From: an uncultured Pseudomonadota bacterium
GTDB taxonomy: Bacteria > Pseudomonadota > Gammaproteobacteria > Steroidobacterales > Steroidobacteraceae
Length of the DNA stretch: 38,823 nucleotides
Direction of reading: 5' to 3'
NCBI GenBank assembly: GCA_902826225.1
Contig: CADEED010000009.1
Location: 20,219 to 59,041 of the forward strand
Each line of letters starts with the position of its first letter. Position 1 is the first letter of the stretch. The position numbers were made by a program, and so were the translations under genes. Shown piece after piece: positions 1 through 8,216 of this stretch. A model generated the notes under the pieces. That model worked only from the letters and a program-made list of their open reading frames with translations. It did no database searches and was not told where the DNA came from.

Positions 1-365
1 TCCTCGACGGGATCGGCGTCGCGCTGTGGATCGCGGGCTTCGTCTTCGAGGCCGGCGGCGACTGGCAGCTCGCGCGCTTCAAGCGGGATCCGGCCAACCA
101 GGGCCAGGTCATGGATCGGGGGTTCTGGCGCTACACGCGTCACCCTAACTATTTCGGCGAGTTCTGCATCTGGTGGGGCTTCTACGCCTTCGCGCTGGCG
201 GCCGGAGCCTGGTGGACACTGCCCGGTCCACTGCTGATGTCCTTCCTCCTGCTGCGGGTCTCCGGCGTCCGACTGCTCGAAAAGGACATCGGCAATCGTC
301 GGCCGCTGTATGCCGACTACGTCTTGAAAACGAACGCTTTTTTCCCCGGCCCGCGCCGGAAATAG
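1..365 (+). CDS. DUF1295 family membrane protein (3' part)
   Basis: The gene begins before the window; the first full codon is at base 3 and the reading frame ends at the TAG at 363-365. About 120 residues remain. They show the C-terminal signature of the DUF1295/steroid 5-alpha-reductase-like family: a helix, the stretch RGFWRYTRHPNYFGEF with the family's RHPNY core, two further hydrophobic segments, then an end resembling ISPRYADYVRRTNAFFP-type tails (here YADYVLKTNAFFPG). Members are integral inner-membrane proteins related to isoprenylcysteine methyltransferases and sterol reductases. The substrate of the bacterial DUF1295 group is not established, so no reaction is assigned. The N-terminal helices lie outside the window. 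Confidence 0.85.
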   Translation, partial: LDGIGVALWIAGFVFEAGGDWQLARFKRDPANQGQVMDRGFWRYTRHPNYFGEFCIWWGFYAFALAAGAWWTLPGPLLMSFLLLRVSGVRLLEKDIGNRRPLYADYVLKTNAFFPGPRRK

Positions 366-443
366 CCCTTAAGGCCACCCGGTCTCGGGCCGATAACGCT
401 GGGAGACGACCCTAGTCGGCGCTATCAAGAAGAAGGCAAACCC

Positions 444-662
444 ATGGTCGAGGTCGATAAATCGCAGCGCGCGGCGCGCGCTCGTGAAGTGCGTCACGTC
501 GTCGTGGCCCGGCTCACCGCGGGCATCCACCGGACATTCCGCTGGCTGCTCACCGCCCGGCGCATGGCGGCGGCGCAGCCCACGCGGAAATCCGCGTCGC
601 TCAGCGTCATCCTTCGGCCGATCCCCGACACCCAGACATTCAGCAAACAGGCTGCCGCATGA
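444..662 (+). CDS. possible small basic protein, coupled to the response regulator
   Basis: This is a 72-codon frame beginning ATG GTC GAG with a purine-rich stretch (AAGAAGAAGG, 427-436) upstream. It ends in a TGA that overlaps the next start codon as ATGA (659-662). The product would be arginine-rich with no recognised domain, no signal peptide and no obvious membrane helix. In its favour are the ribosome-binding-like sequence and the exact stop/start overlap with the regulator gene. Against it are its short length, the high GC content that keeps many chance frames open, and the lack of any family I recognise. If not translated, bases 366-658 would be a 293-base leader for the regulator, in which I see no other clear element. 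Confidence 0.35.
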   Translation: MVEVDKSQRAARAREVRHVVVARLTAGIHRTFRWLLTARRMAAAQPTRKSASLSVILRPIPDTQTFSKQAAA

Positions 663-1894
663 ATGCTCCCTCTCTCCACGTCCTGTTCGTCGACGACGAG
701 CAGGCCATCCTCGACGGTCTGCGCAATTCCTTGCGTAAGGAGCGCAAACGCTGGGAGATGACGTTCGCGCTCGGCGGCCAGCAGGCCCTCGACGCGATGA
801 AGCAGTCGCCCGCCGACGTCGTCATCACCGACATGCGCATGCCCGGGATGGACGGCGCCGAACTGCTGCGGCACATCCAGCGCAACTTTCCCGCGACGGC
901 GCGCATCGTGCTGTCGGGACAGGCGGAGCGCGAGGCGATCATGCGCGCGCTGCCGGTGACCCATCAGTTCCTGCACAAGCCCTGCGACGGCGAGACGCTG
1001 CGCGCGGTCATAGAGCAGACGCATGCGTTGCACAAGCTCATGCAGAACCCGGCGCTGACGGCGCTCGTGGGCAAGCTCGAGCGGATCCCCGCGGTGCCGA
1101 CGACGTACACCGAACTCTCGCGCCTGGCGCAGGATCCGAAGTCGGATGCCGGCTCGTTCGCGAAGGTCATCGAGGTGGACGCCGCCGTCTGCGCGAAGGT
1201 GCTGCAGCTCGTGAACTCGGCGTACTTTGGCCTCGGTCAGAAGATCGTGAGCATTCGGCCGGCCGTCGCGTATCTCGGCGTCGAGATCATAAAGTCGCTG
1301 GTACTGGGGAGCACGTCGTTCTCCGACAAGGCCATCAGCGAAGTGAAAGGGTTTTCGCCCCAACGCCTGCAGCATCACTCGATGCTCACGGCCGTGCTGG
1401 CGAAGAAGATCGTCGGTAACCCTGCGCTCGCGGACGCGGCGTTCACCGCCGGGCTGCTGCACGACATCGGCGCGCTGGTGCTGCTGCACGCGGCGCCGCC
1501 CGATTACGTGCGCGCGATCGACCGCAGCAAGAAGCTCAACGGAGACAGCGCGACGGCCGAGCGCGAGATCTTCGGCGTCACGCACGCCGAAGTCGGCGCC
1601 TATCTACTGGGACTGTGGGGAATTCCCTTCCCCATCGTCGAGGCCGTGGCGTTCCATCACCGGCCGAACGAGGTGCAGCCGGAGTCGCGGCCACTGGTCG
1701 CCGCCATCCACATGGCGAGCGGACTCATCGAGGAGATGACGGACGCCGACGCGCAGGCGCGCCCGAAGGGCGCGGACCTCGACGGCCGGGGGCGCATCGA
1801 CGTGAGCTTCCTGCGCGATGCGGGTCTCGAAGACGCGTTCAGGAAGAGCCGCGGCGAAGCCGCGAAACTGCTGGGCAAGGTCGACAGTCACTGA
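659..1894 (+). CDS. response regulator with HDOD output domain
   Basis: The 411-residue protein has an N-terminal receiver domain (residues about 7-125): acidic pair D12/D13, phospho-acceptor D58 in the VVITDMRMPGMDG motif, S86 in IVLSGQ, and K107 in HKPCD. A short linker leads to an HDOD domain (about 135-340), recognised by the run IPAVPTTYTEL, the NSAYFG segment and the HDIGALVLL helix, where the metal-dependent HD-GYP residues are largely missing. Such proteins are cytoplasmic two-component outputs linked to c-di-GMP or stress signalling, but HDOD itself has no known enzymatic activity. No cognate kinase is visible in the window. The ATG at 659 overlaps the stop of the preceding small ORF. 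The function is inferred from domain content only. Confidence 0.9.
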   Translation: MNAPSLHVLFVDDEQAILDGLRNSLRKERKRWEMTFALGGQQALDAMKQSPADVVITDMRMPGMDGAELLRHIQRNFPATARIVLSGQAEREAIMRALPVTHQFLHKPCDGETLRAVIEQTHALHKLMQNPALTALVGKLERIPAVPTTYTELSRLAQDPKSDAGSFAKVIEVDAAVCAKVLQLVNSAYFGLGQKIVSIRPAVAYLGVEIIKSLVLGSTSFSDKAISEVKGFSPQRLQHHSMLTAVLAKKIVGNPALADAAFTAGLLHDIGALVLLHAAPPDYVRAIDRSKKLNGDSATAEREIFGVTHAEVGAYLLGLWGIPFPIVEAVAFHHRPNEVQPESRPLVAAIHMASGLIEEMTDADAQARPKGADLDGRGRIDVSFLRDAGLEDAFRKSRGEAAKLLGKVDSH

Positions 1895-1933
1895 CGCAGG
1901 GCTCTACCATGGCGCTCCTTGCGAGGGGGTGTC

Positions 1934-2998
1934 ATGCGAATCGATCGCGCCAAAGTCTCGATGGCCCTGGCCGGAGTGTCGGTGGGCGCGCTGGCGGCCT
2001 TGCTGCTCCCGCCGCCGGCAGGCGCGGCGAAGTCCGCGGGCCGCGATGGCCCGGCCGAAACGGCCGCCGTCGCCTTCCTCTCCTCGTTACCCTCCGAACT
2101 GCGCGCCAAGGCGAGCTTTCCGCTCGATTCTCCCGAGCGGCTGCGCTGGTTCTTCGTGCCACGCGATCGCGTCGGTGTCTCCCTGCTCGACCTGGACGGG
2201 GCGCAGAGCGAACACCTGGGGCCGCTGCTCGCGAGCGCCCTGAGTCCGGAAGGCCTGCTGACGGCGCGCGGCGTCATCAAGCACGAGAACATCCTGCGCC
2301 GGGTGGAAACTGAGGCCGGCATCGACGCGACGCGGCGTGATCCCGGACGCTACTTCACCAGCATCTTCGGCGCGCCCAGCGGCGCGACACCGTGGGCCTG
2401 GCGATTCGAGGGACATCACCTCTCGATGAACGTGACGCAGTTTCCCGGCAAATCGCCGGTCGTCGCGCCCTTCTTCGTCGGCGCGAATCCCGCCAGGGTG
2501 CCGAGTGGCCCGAATGCCGGCCTGCGGCTGCTCGCGGCCGAGGAGGATTACGGGCGTGAGCTCGTGCGCCTGCTGTCGGCGGAGCAGCGCAAGACGGCGA
2601 TCATTCGCGACGAAGCCTTCTCCGACATCGTGACCGGTAATGACGTGACGGTGTCGGGCGTCGATCCCGCCGGCATCGCCGCCGCCGAGATGGCGCCCGC
2701 CGAGCGCGAGGCGCTGCGACGTCTGGTTTCCGTGTATCTCGACCGCCTGAATCTCGACGCCGCGCTCGAAGCGAAGCGCCGCATGGACAAGGCCGGGTTC
2801 GAGAAGGTGCGTTTTGCGTGGGCGGGAAGCCTCGAACCCGGCGAGAAGCACTACTACCGCATCCACGGGCCGACTCTGCTCATCGAGTATGACAACACGC
2901 AGAACGAGGCGAATCACATCCACACTGTGTATCGGGATCTCGATCGGGATTTCGGCGGCGACCCGCTGCGCGAGCACATCCGTCTATCGCATCGATAG
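1934..2998 (+). CDS. secreted DUF3500 family protein
   Basis: I chose the ATG at 1934 because GAGGGGG (about 1924-1930) precedes it closely; a TTG at 1919 would be upstream but has no comparable site. The 354-residue product has a Sec-type signal peptide: basic start MRIDR, hydrophobic core ALAGVSVGALAALLL, and a likely cleavage after AGA-A near residue 32. The mature part carries DUF3500 hallmarks: GHHLSMNVT, PFFVGANPA, and near the end HYYRIHGPTLLIEYDN followed by NHIHTVYRDL and DFGGDPLREH. The family is widespread in bacteria, is exported, and has no established activity. The gene stands alone between the regulator and dps. Confidence 0.9.
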   Translation: MRIDRAKVSMALAGVSVGALAALLLPPPAGAAKSAGRDGPAETAAVAFLSSLPSELRAKASFPLDSPERLRWFFVPRDRVGVSLLDLDGAQSEHLGPLLASALSPEGLLTARGVIKHENILRRVETEAGIDATRRDPGRYFTSIFGAPSGATPWAWRFEGHHLSMNVTQFPGKSPVVAPFFVGANPARVPSGPNAGLRLLAAEEDYGRELVRLLSAEQRKTAIIRDEAFSDIVTGNDVTVSGVDPAGIAAAEMAPAEREALRRLVSVYLDRLNLDAALEAKRRMDKAGFEKVRFAWAGSLEPGEKHYYRIHGPTLLIEYDNTQNEANHIHTVYRDLDRDFGGDPLREHIRLSHR

Positions 2999-3006
2999 GC
3001 GATTCC

Positions 3007-3031
3007 GAATGGCCGCGCGGGCACGCCATTC
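3007..3031 (+). terminator. possible hairpin after the DUF3500 gene
   Basis: Seven-base arms GAATGGC (3007-3013) and GCCATTC (3025-3031) flank an 11-base loop, starting nine bases after the DUF3500 stop. There is no T-run behind it, so it is at best a weak or Rho-assisted terminator. It could also be part of the dps leader region. Confidence 0.3.
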
Positions 3032-3033
3032 GT

Positions 3034-3039
3034 TAGACT
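3034..3039 (+). promoter_or_regulatory. candidate -10 element of dps
   Basis: TAGACT lies 24 bases before the dps start. Similar TAGAGT hexamers precede the S9 peptidase and phosphatase genes in this window. No convincing -35 hexamer is seen, so the assignment is tentative. Confidence 0.3.
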
Positions 3040-3063
3040 CTCGCCCTCACGTGAGGAGACGAC

Positions 3064-3567
3064 ATGAGCAAGAAGAGCAGCGCGGCCATCGCCGCCGCAC
3101 CGCAGATCGACATCGGCATCAAGAGCAAGGATCGCGAGAAGATCGCGCTCGGGTTGTCGCGCGTGCTGGCCGACACCTACTCGCTCTACCTCAAGACGCA
3201 CAACTTCCACTGGAACGTGGAAGGTCCGATGTTCAACACGCTGCACCTGATGTTCATGGACCAGTACACCGAGCTGTGGAACGCGCTCGATGCGATCGCC
3301 GAGCGCATCCGCTCGCTGGGTTTCCCCGCACCCGGCACCGGCAAGGAATTCGCGAAGCTCACGTCGATCGAGGAGACGGACGGCGTCCCCGAGGCGCTCG
3401 AGATGGTGCGCCTGCTGGTCGCTGGGCATGAGGCCGTGGCGCGCACCGCGCGCGGCGCCTTTCCGGCGGCGGAGAAGGCCAGCGACGAATCCACCTGCGA
3501 CCTCCTGACCCAGCGCCTGCAGATCCACGAAAAGACGGCGTGGATGCTGCGCAGCCTGCTCAAGTGA
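3064..3567 (+). CDS. dps: Dps family ferritin-like DNA-protection protein
   Basis: The 167-residue protein has the Dps four-helix bundle. The ferroxidase-region signature [20 protein letters not shown] supplies the conserved histidines of helix A, followed by [18 protein letters not shown] with the acidic ligands on helix B. The C-terminal helix ends in [12 protein letters not shown], typical of the family. Dps proteins assemble into dodecamers that oxidise and store iron with hydrogen peroxide and shield DNA under starvation or oxidative stress. The lysine-containing N-terminal tail (MSKKSS, later KSKDREK) could contact DNA. A clear GAGGAGACGAC ribosome-binding site precedes the ATG. The stop overlaps the next gene's start (TGATG), so dps and the deacetylase may be cotranscribed. 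Confidence 0.93.
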   Translation: MSKKSSAAIAAAPQIDIGIKSKDREKIALGLSRVLADTYSLYLKTHNFHWNVEGPMFNTLHLMFMDQYTELWNALDAIAERIRSLGFPAPGTGKEFAKLTSIEETDGVPEALEMVRLLVAGHEAVARTARGAFPAAEKASDESTCDLLTQRLQIHEKTAWMLRSLLK

Positions 3568-4538
3568 TGGCGCGGACCAGGAAAATCGGGGCGGTCCCGG
3601 TTTTCCTGGCCATGCTCGTCGCCGGCTCGGCGCTGGCGGCCGGGCCGGCGAAGCTCAAGGTCGCCCTCACCTTCGACGACCTGCCGCTCAACGGCACGTT
3701 GTCGCAGGGGGCCAAGCAATCCGACTACGCACGCGACACGGTTGCCGTGCTCAAGAAGCACCGCATCCCGCCGTCTTACGGTTTCATCAACGCCAAGAAG
3801 CTCGAGCGCAATCCGGATGCGGCGCTCGGGCTCAAGATCTGGGTGGACGCGGGCCATCCGCTCGCCAACCACACGTACGACCACCTCGACTTCATCAAGA
3901 ATTCCGTCGAGCAGTTCCAGCGAGAGATCGTTCGCAACGAGCCCGTGCTCGAGCTGCTGATGCCGCCCGAATTCGCCATGGGCCAGTTCAACTGGCGCTG
4001 GTTCCGCTACCCCTATCTTCACGAGGGTGACACGCTCGAGAAGCGCCGTGCCGTGCGCGTCTTCCTCGCGACGAACGGCTACCGCATCGCGCAGACCACG
4101 CTCGATTTCGGCGACTACTTCTACAACAGCGCGCACGCGCGCTGCGTGACGAAGCAGGATGCGGAGTCGATCCGCTGGCTGCGCGAGAGTTACCTGGCGG
4201 ACGCGCGGGCGTTCATGCGCTACCAGGTCAAGTTGTCCCGCGATGCATTCGGGCGCGACATCAACCACGTGCTGTTGCTGCACCTCGGATCGTTCAGCTC
4301 GCACATCCTCCCCGATCTCTTCAAGCTGCTGAAAGAGGAGAACTTCGAGATCGTCACCCTCGAAGAAGCCCAATCCGATCCGATCTACGACATCGATCCC
4401 GACGTCGCCGATCGCGGCGGCACCCTCACCGACCTCGTGATGAAGTCGAAGAACATCCCCTGGCCGCCGGGTGAGCCCTCGAACCCGAGCGAGCGGCTGT
4501 TGGCGATTTGCGGCGACGGACCGCTCGACTCGCACTGA
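3567..4538 (+). CDS. secreted polysaccharide deacetylase (NodB-fold, CE4-like)
   Basis: I chose the ATG at 3567, which overlaps the dps stop by one base. The 323-residue product starts with a signal peptide (basic MARTRK, hydrophobic FLAMLVAGSALA, cleavage near residue 25). CE4 motifs are visible: ALTFDD with D37/D38 as catalytic and metal aspartates, NHTYDH with metal histidines H102 and H106, WFRYPY around R147-P149, and a late LLLHLGSFS motif carrying the last histidine. These enzymes hydrolyse N-acetyl groups from peptidoglycan, chitin-like or other glycans in the periplasm or outside the cell; the substrate cannot be told from sequence. The 3' end abuts a palindromic repeat directly. Confidence 0.9.
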   Translation: MARTRKIGAVPVFLAMLVAGSALAAGPAKLKVALTFDDLPLNGTLSQGAKQSDYARDTVAVLKKHRIPPSYGFINAKKLERNPDAALGLKIWVDAGHPLANHTYDHLDFIKNSVEQFQREIVRNEPVLELLMPPEFAMGQFNWRWFRYPYLHEGDTLEKRRAVRVFLATNGYRIAQTTLDFGDYFYNSAHARCVTKQDAESIRWLRESYLADARAFMRYQVKLSRDAFGRDINHVLLLHLGSFSSHILPDLFKLLKEENFEIVTLEEAQSDPIYDIDPDVADRGGTLTDLVMKSKNIPWPPGEPSNPSERLLAICGDGPLDSH

Positions 4539-4863
4539 CGGGGACATCCTTCGTTTCGTAGCAAACGGGGCAGACCTGCGTTGACGTCGAAGCGCCGGCC
4601 TCCGAATGAGTCCTTGTCTTCAGCCCGCGTAGAGATCGGCGAGGAGAGAGCGCCCGCGCGCCGGGTCGATGCCCCGTCAGGTGCGCCCTTTCAGATCGCC
4701 AACGGCGCGCAGCGAACGACGAGCGAACGCCAAGAATTGCCGTCGTCGGCAATTCTTGAAGCGCGATCTCTCCGCGGGCTGAAGACAAGGACTCATTCGG
4801 AGGCCGGCGCTACGGGTTGAGCGCCAGCACTGTCCCCGTTTGCCAGGAAACGAGGAACGCCCC
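4539..4863. repeat. palindromic non-coding repeat, copy 1 (inverted relative to copy 2)
   Basis: This roughly 325-bp element fills the whole gap between the deacetylase stop (4538) and the stop of the convergent oxidoreductase (4865). From about 4571 to 4854 it matches the reverse complement of 18844-19173 essentially base for base. Its right end (4830-4863) keeps the terminal repeat CTGTCCCCGTTTGCCAGGAA. Its left end is decayed: GGGGCAG lacks one base of GGGGACAG, and there are several substitutions. Nested arms (39 bp, beginning AGCGCCGGCCTCCGAATGAG, near 4591 and ending near 4811) and a perfect 12-bp-stem hairpin at 4731-4758 lie inside. No plausible gene is encoded. It looks like a MITE- or REP/BIME-type passive mobile element. 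Confidence 0.88.
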
Positions 4864-4864
4864 A

Positions 4865-5902
4865 TTACAGGCGGACGATCTTCCCTGTCGCCGCGGAATC
4901 GTACATCGCGCGCACCAGAGCCACCGCATTGCGCGCCTCGCGCCCCTCGATGAAGAACGGCCGGTTCTCGCGGATCCCGTCGATGAAATCCTGGATCTGC
5001 CGCACGTGGCCTTCGTTCTTGATCGCCATCGGGTTCGCCGCGCCGGAGCCGAAGCTGCCCTGTTGCGCGGCATCGCGGATCTCGGCATCGCCGGGCTGAT
5101 CCACGCGGAAATCCCACTTCGCGATGTCGTCGTCTTCGAGCAGCACCGAGCCGTTCTCGCCGCACAGCTCGATGCGGCGCGACCAGCCGGGCCACGCCGC
5201 CGTCGTGCCTTCGATGGTGCCGAAAGCACCACTGCCGAACTTCAGCGCCGCCACGCAGGTGTCTTCCGATTCGATCCGGTGCACGCGCTGCGTGTACCAC
5301 GCGAACACTTCGACCGGCATGCCGGCAAACCACTGCAGCAGGTCCACGCCGTGGATCGCCTGGTTGATGATCACACCACCACCATCCTCCGAGATCTTCC
5401 CCTTCCAGCCGGTGTAGTACTCGGAGGTGCGGTGCCACTTCACGTAGCAGCTGGCGAGCACCATGCGTCCGAAGCGGCCGTTGTCGATCGCGGCCTTGAT
5501 CGCGCGCGCGGCATCGCCGAAGCGTGCCTGGAATATCGACCCGATACGCACGCCGGCCTTGCCGGCCTCCGCCAGGATGTGGTCGGTCCCTTCGACGGTC
5601 GAATCGAGCGGCTTCTCGATCATGAGATGTTTGCCGGCGCGGATCGCGGCGAGCGCCGGCTCGAGGTGCAACGCGGACGGCGTCGTGATGCATACCGCAT
5701 CGACGCCCGGTTGGCGCAGGAGTTCCTGCACGCTGTCGCTCGCAAAGCCGATGCCGTGCTCTTCCGCGAAGGCCTCGGCGCTCGCGCGCTTGCGGCTCAC
5801 GACGCCCACGAGACTTCCGCCCGTGGACGCCGCCACGGCCTGCGCGTGGTACTTCGCAATCGCCCCTGCGCCGATGAACCCGAACCCGAGCGCCTTCTTC
5901 AT
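4865..5902 (-). CDS. Gfo/Idh/MocA family NAD(P)-dependent oxidoreductase
   Basis: I chose the ATG at 5902 (MKKALGFGFIGAGAIAKYH), giving 345 residues; an open extension upstream runs into the hydrolase gene and is not family-like. The N-terminal Rossmann fold shows GFIGAGAIAKYHAQA, followed by VGVVSRKRASAEAFAEEHG. The dinucleotide-domain motif CITTPSALHLE and catalytic-type EKP (HLMIEKPLD) are present, with the C-terminal alpha/beta domain after about residue 125. Members oxidise or reduce sugars, inositols and related polyols using NAD(P); the substrate is unknown here. The start follows the hydrolase stop by one base, so the genes are probably translated from one message. No strong ribosome-binding site is seen at this start. 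Confidence 0.9.
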   Translation of the reverse strand: MKKALGFGFIGAGAIAKYHAQAVAASTGGSLVGVVSRKRASAEAFAEEHGIGFASDSVQELLRQPGVDAVCITTPSALHLEPALAAIRAGKHLMIEKPLDSTVEGTDHILAEAGKAGVRIGSIFQARFGDAARAIKAAIDNGRFGRMVLASCYVKWHRTSEYYTGWKGKISEDGGGVIINQAIHGVDLLQWFAGMPVEVFAWYTQRVHRIESEDTCVAALKFGSGAFGTIEGTTAAWPGWSRRIELCGENGSVLLEDDDIAKWDFRVDQPGDAEIRDAAQQGSFGSGAANPMAIKNEGHVRQIQDFIDGIRENRPFFIEGREARNAVALVRAMYDSAATGKIVRL

Positions 5903-5903
5903 G

Positions 5904-7223
5904 CTAGCGGGCCAGCGCCTGCGGATCGTTGTGATACACGGCGTCGCGGAATGCCTTGTGCAACCCGACCTTGTCGAAAGGCCGCATTTGCGTGAACAGC
6001 ACCGCGGCAATGTTGTTCTTGGGGTCGACCCAGAAGACTGTGCTCGCCGCGCCATCCCAGAAAAACTCGCCGACGGCTCCCGATGCCTCGTTCGCGTCCC
6101 TGGGTGGCCCGACGCGGACGGCGAAGTCGATGCCGAATCCGACCTGGCCCTTGCCCGGCAGCCACGAAGTCTCCGTGGCTTCCTTCGGCAGCGCGTTCGT
6201 CGCCATGAGCTTCACGGTCTCGGGCTTCAGGATCCGCGCGCGGTCGAGCTTGCCGCCGCCGAGCAGCATGCGCGCGAACTTCATGTAGTCGTCGATCGTG
6301 GATACGAGACCGGAGCTGCCGCCCTTGTATGGCCAATCGGCGCCGTTGAACTTGTACGCTTCCTCGTCCGTCTGGCGCGTGAACGTGCCGTCTTCATTGC
6401 GCGTGTACATGGCCGCGAGTCTCGACCGGTCCGGGTCCGTCGGCAGGATCGCGTAGCGCGTCGTCGTCATCTCGAGCGGCTTGAAGATGTGCAGGTCGAG
6501 AAGCCTGTCGAACGGCACGCCGGAGAGCTTCTGCGCGAGCGCCGCCTGCACGTCGACGGCGTCGGAGTAGCGCCATTGCGTGCCGGGCTCGTAGCCGAGC
6601 GGAATGCTTGCGATCTTCTGCGACACCTCGGGGAGCGTCGTTTCGTAGCTGCTGCGGGGCCCGGCCGCCTTGTACAGCTCGCCGACGTTCGGATCCGACT
6701 CGCCGCCGAAGCCGGCCGTGTGGCGCATGATGTCGCGCACGGTGATCGGCCGCTTCGGGGGCGCGAACTTCGGCTGGCCGTTCGCATCCCGGCCGGCGTA
6801 CACGCGTACGTCCGCGTACTCCGGCAGGTAGATCGCGAGCGGCGCGTCGAGTTCGAATTTTCCCCGCTCGAAGAGCTTCATGAGCGCTACGCCGGTTACC
6901 GGCTTGGTCATCGAGAAGATCTGCACGATGGTGTCGCGCGCCATCGGCTTGTTGTTCTCGCGGTCCGCGAAACCGAACGCGCCGAAGTAGGCTTCCTTGC
7001 CGTGCTCGAACACGAGCGCGGAGACGCCGACGATCTTCTGGCTGTCGACGAGACCCTTGAGGGCGGAGTCGATCACCGCGGGAGCGATGATGGACGGAGG
7101 GGGTGGCGGCGGTTGGGGTGGCTGCGGCTGGGGCGCGGCCGGGCTGGTCTGTGCCGATGCTGCTCCGATGGACAACGCCATCAGGGCTACGAGCGCCGAG
7201 ACCCTGGCGAACTTGCACTTCAT
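5904..7223 (-). CDS. exported serine hydrolase, beta-lactamase/class C PBP fold
   Basis: The 439-residue product starts at the ATG at 7223, preceded by GAAGGGG. It has a signal peptide (residues 1-24) followed by a very proline-rich tether (about residues 29-43) before the catalytic domain. The SxxK motif is IFSMTKP (nucleophile S104, general base K107). The YxN-type motif is YSDA in WRYSDAVDVQAAL, and the third motif is probably WDGAAST near the C terminus. This is the family of EstB-like esterases, D-aminopeptidases and class C beta-lactamases. The weakly conserved third motif suggests an esterase or peptidase rather than a true antibiotic-hydrolysing enzyme. It lies between a ketopantoate-reductase-like gene and an oxidoreductase on the same strand, 23 bases after the former. 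Confidence 0.9.
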   Translation of the reverse strand: MKCKFARVSALVALMALSIGAASAQTSPAAPQPQPPQPPPPPPSIIAPAVIDSALKGLVDSQKIVGVSALVFEHGKEAYFGAFGFADRENNKPMARDTIVQIFSMTKPVTGVALMKLFERGKFELDAPLAIYLPEYADVRVYAGRDANGQPKFAPPKRPITVRDIMRHTAGFGGESDPNVGELYKAAGPRSSYETTLPEVSQKIASIPLGYEPGTQWRYSDAVDVQAALAQKLSGVPFDRLLDLHIFKPLEMTTTRYAILPTDPDRSRLAAMYTRNEDGTFTRQTDEEAYKFNGADWPYKGGSSGLVSTIDDYMKFARMLLGGGKLDRARILKPETVKLMATNALPKEATETSWLPGKGQVGFGIDFAVRVGPPRDANEASGAVGEFFWDGAASTVFWVDPKNNIAAVLFTQMRPFDKVGLHKAFRDAVYHNDPQALAR

Positions 7224-7246
7224 TGAAACCCCTTCGTAAGAACTAA

Positions 7247-8194
7247 CTAGTGTGCCACCGCGATCACGCGGTACAGATTGTCCAGCGTCGGCATCGGCAC
7301 GCCGGCTTGGCGGCCCTTCTCGAGTGCGTAGCCCAGCGTTTCCTCGTATTCCAGGCGGCTGCCGCGCAGCACGTCCTGTTGCGCCGACATGCGATGCTCC
7401 GGCGACTTTTCGAGAAAGTTCTGGCCGATGCCGCGCACGATTTCGATGGCCTCCGCGTCGCTCGCGCGCGCGATGTTCGGCACGGGGAGCGGCGATCCGT
7501 CGACGAGTTCGATGCCCAACGCCTTCGCCAGCGCCGCGGTCTCGCGCGCGATGCGTACGATGACGAGCGCGCTGCGCGGATCCATGAGGAATTTCCACGT
7601 GATCTGCCGAGTCAGGACTGCGAGCGGGAACTGTGCGACCCAGCCCGTGAACTTCGACCACTCGCGCGTTCGGATATCGGGCGCCGCCTGGGCGCGCACG
7701 CCGGCGGCATCGATGAGGTGCGCGAGTTCCTCGACGCGCGGGCTCAGCCCACCCTTCTCTTCCCCGACGTGCAGGCAGACATTGCGGGTGAACTTCACTT
7801 CGCCGTTCGCGAGCAGCTCGCCCGAAAAGTCCGCCACCGCGCCGAGCACGCGCGAGAAGCCGAACACGCGCGTGAGCAGCTCGTTCTTGAGGACGCCGTT
7901 CTGAACGGAGAACGCGAGGTTCAGGCGTACGTGCGCGAGCGATTGCAGCGCCTGCGCGGTGTCGATCGCCTTCGTCGCGACGATCAGCGTGTCCGTTTCG
8001 AGCAGCTTCTTCGGGTCGTCGATGACATTGGGCCGCGCCTTGAGATCGGACAGGCCGTTGAGAACGAGTCCCTGGCGCTGCAGCGTCCGCGCGCGCTCAC
8101 CGCGCGCGATCATGACGACCTCATGCCCGGCGCGGGACAGGTGCGCGCCCAGGATGGTGCCGAGCGCACCCGCGCCGAGGATGGCGAACTTCAT
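7247..8194 (-). CDS. 2-dehydropantoate 2-reductase family protein (PanE/ApbA-like)
   Basis: The 315-residue protein starts with the NADPH-binding Rossmann motif MKFAILGAGALGTILGAHL. Family residues are visible: K75 in VATKAIDT, QNG at 98-100, and the probable catalytic lysine K181 in EWSKFTGWVAQFP. The C-terminal helical domain follows, with the late acidic SAQQDVLRGSRLEYE motif. The family reduces ketopantoate to pantoate in pantothenate and coenzyme A synthesis, but many paralogues act on other 2-oxo acids. No other pantothenate genes are nearby, so I do not assign panE. It sits 22 bases downstream of the S9 peptidase gene and upstream of the hydrolase. Confidence 0.88.
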   Translation of the reverse strand: MKFAILGAGALGTILGAHLSRAGHEVVMIARGERARTLQRQGLVLNGLSDLKARPNVIDDPKKLLETDTLIVATKAIDTAQALQSLAHVRLNLAFSVQNGVLKNELLTRVFGFSRVLGAVADFSGELLANGEVKFTRNVCLHVGEEKGGLSPRVEELAHLIDAAGVRAQAAPDIRTREWSKFTGWVAQFPLAVLTRQITWKFLMDPRSALVIVRIARETAALAKALGIELVDGSPLPVPNIARASDAEAIEIVRGIGQNFLEKSPEHRMSAQQDVLRGSRLEYEETLGYALEKGRQAGVPMPTLDNLYRVIAVAH

Positions 8195-8216
8195 CGGCGC
8201 GAGACCCGCCCGGCGG

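Noticed and set aside
494..1585. Long antisense frame (363 codons) over the response regulator
   Set aside because: Arginine/histidine/aspartate-rich with no domain; typical antisense shadow in GC-rich DNA. The sense strand has a clear REC-HDOD protein.
3186..4547. 453-codon antisense frame over dps and the deacetylase
   Set aside because: Low-complexity composition and no motifs; both sense genes are recognisable.
4581..4820. Identical 79-codon frame in both palindromic repeats (also 18890-19129)
   Set aside because: The amino-acid identity only reflects DNA identity of the repeat; the palindromic arms dominate the sequence and no start signal is present.
5904..7223. Antibiotic-resistance beta-lactamase
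   Set aside because: The SxxK and Y-x-x motifs fit the wider serine hydrolase family and the third motif is atypical; no regulator or mobile context supports resistance.
5463..7226. 587-codon plus-strand frame over the hydrolase and oxidoreductase genes
   Set aside because: Antisense shadow; no family-like motif.
7247..8194. Naming the reductase panE
   Set aside because: No other pantothenate genes nearby and paralogues with other substrates are common.
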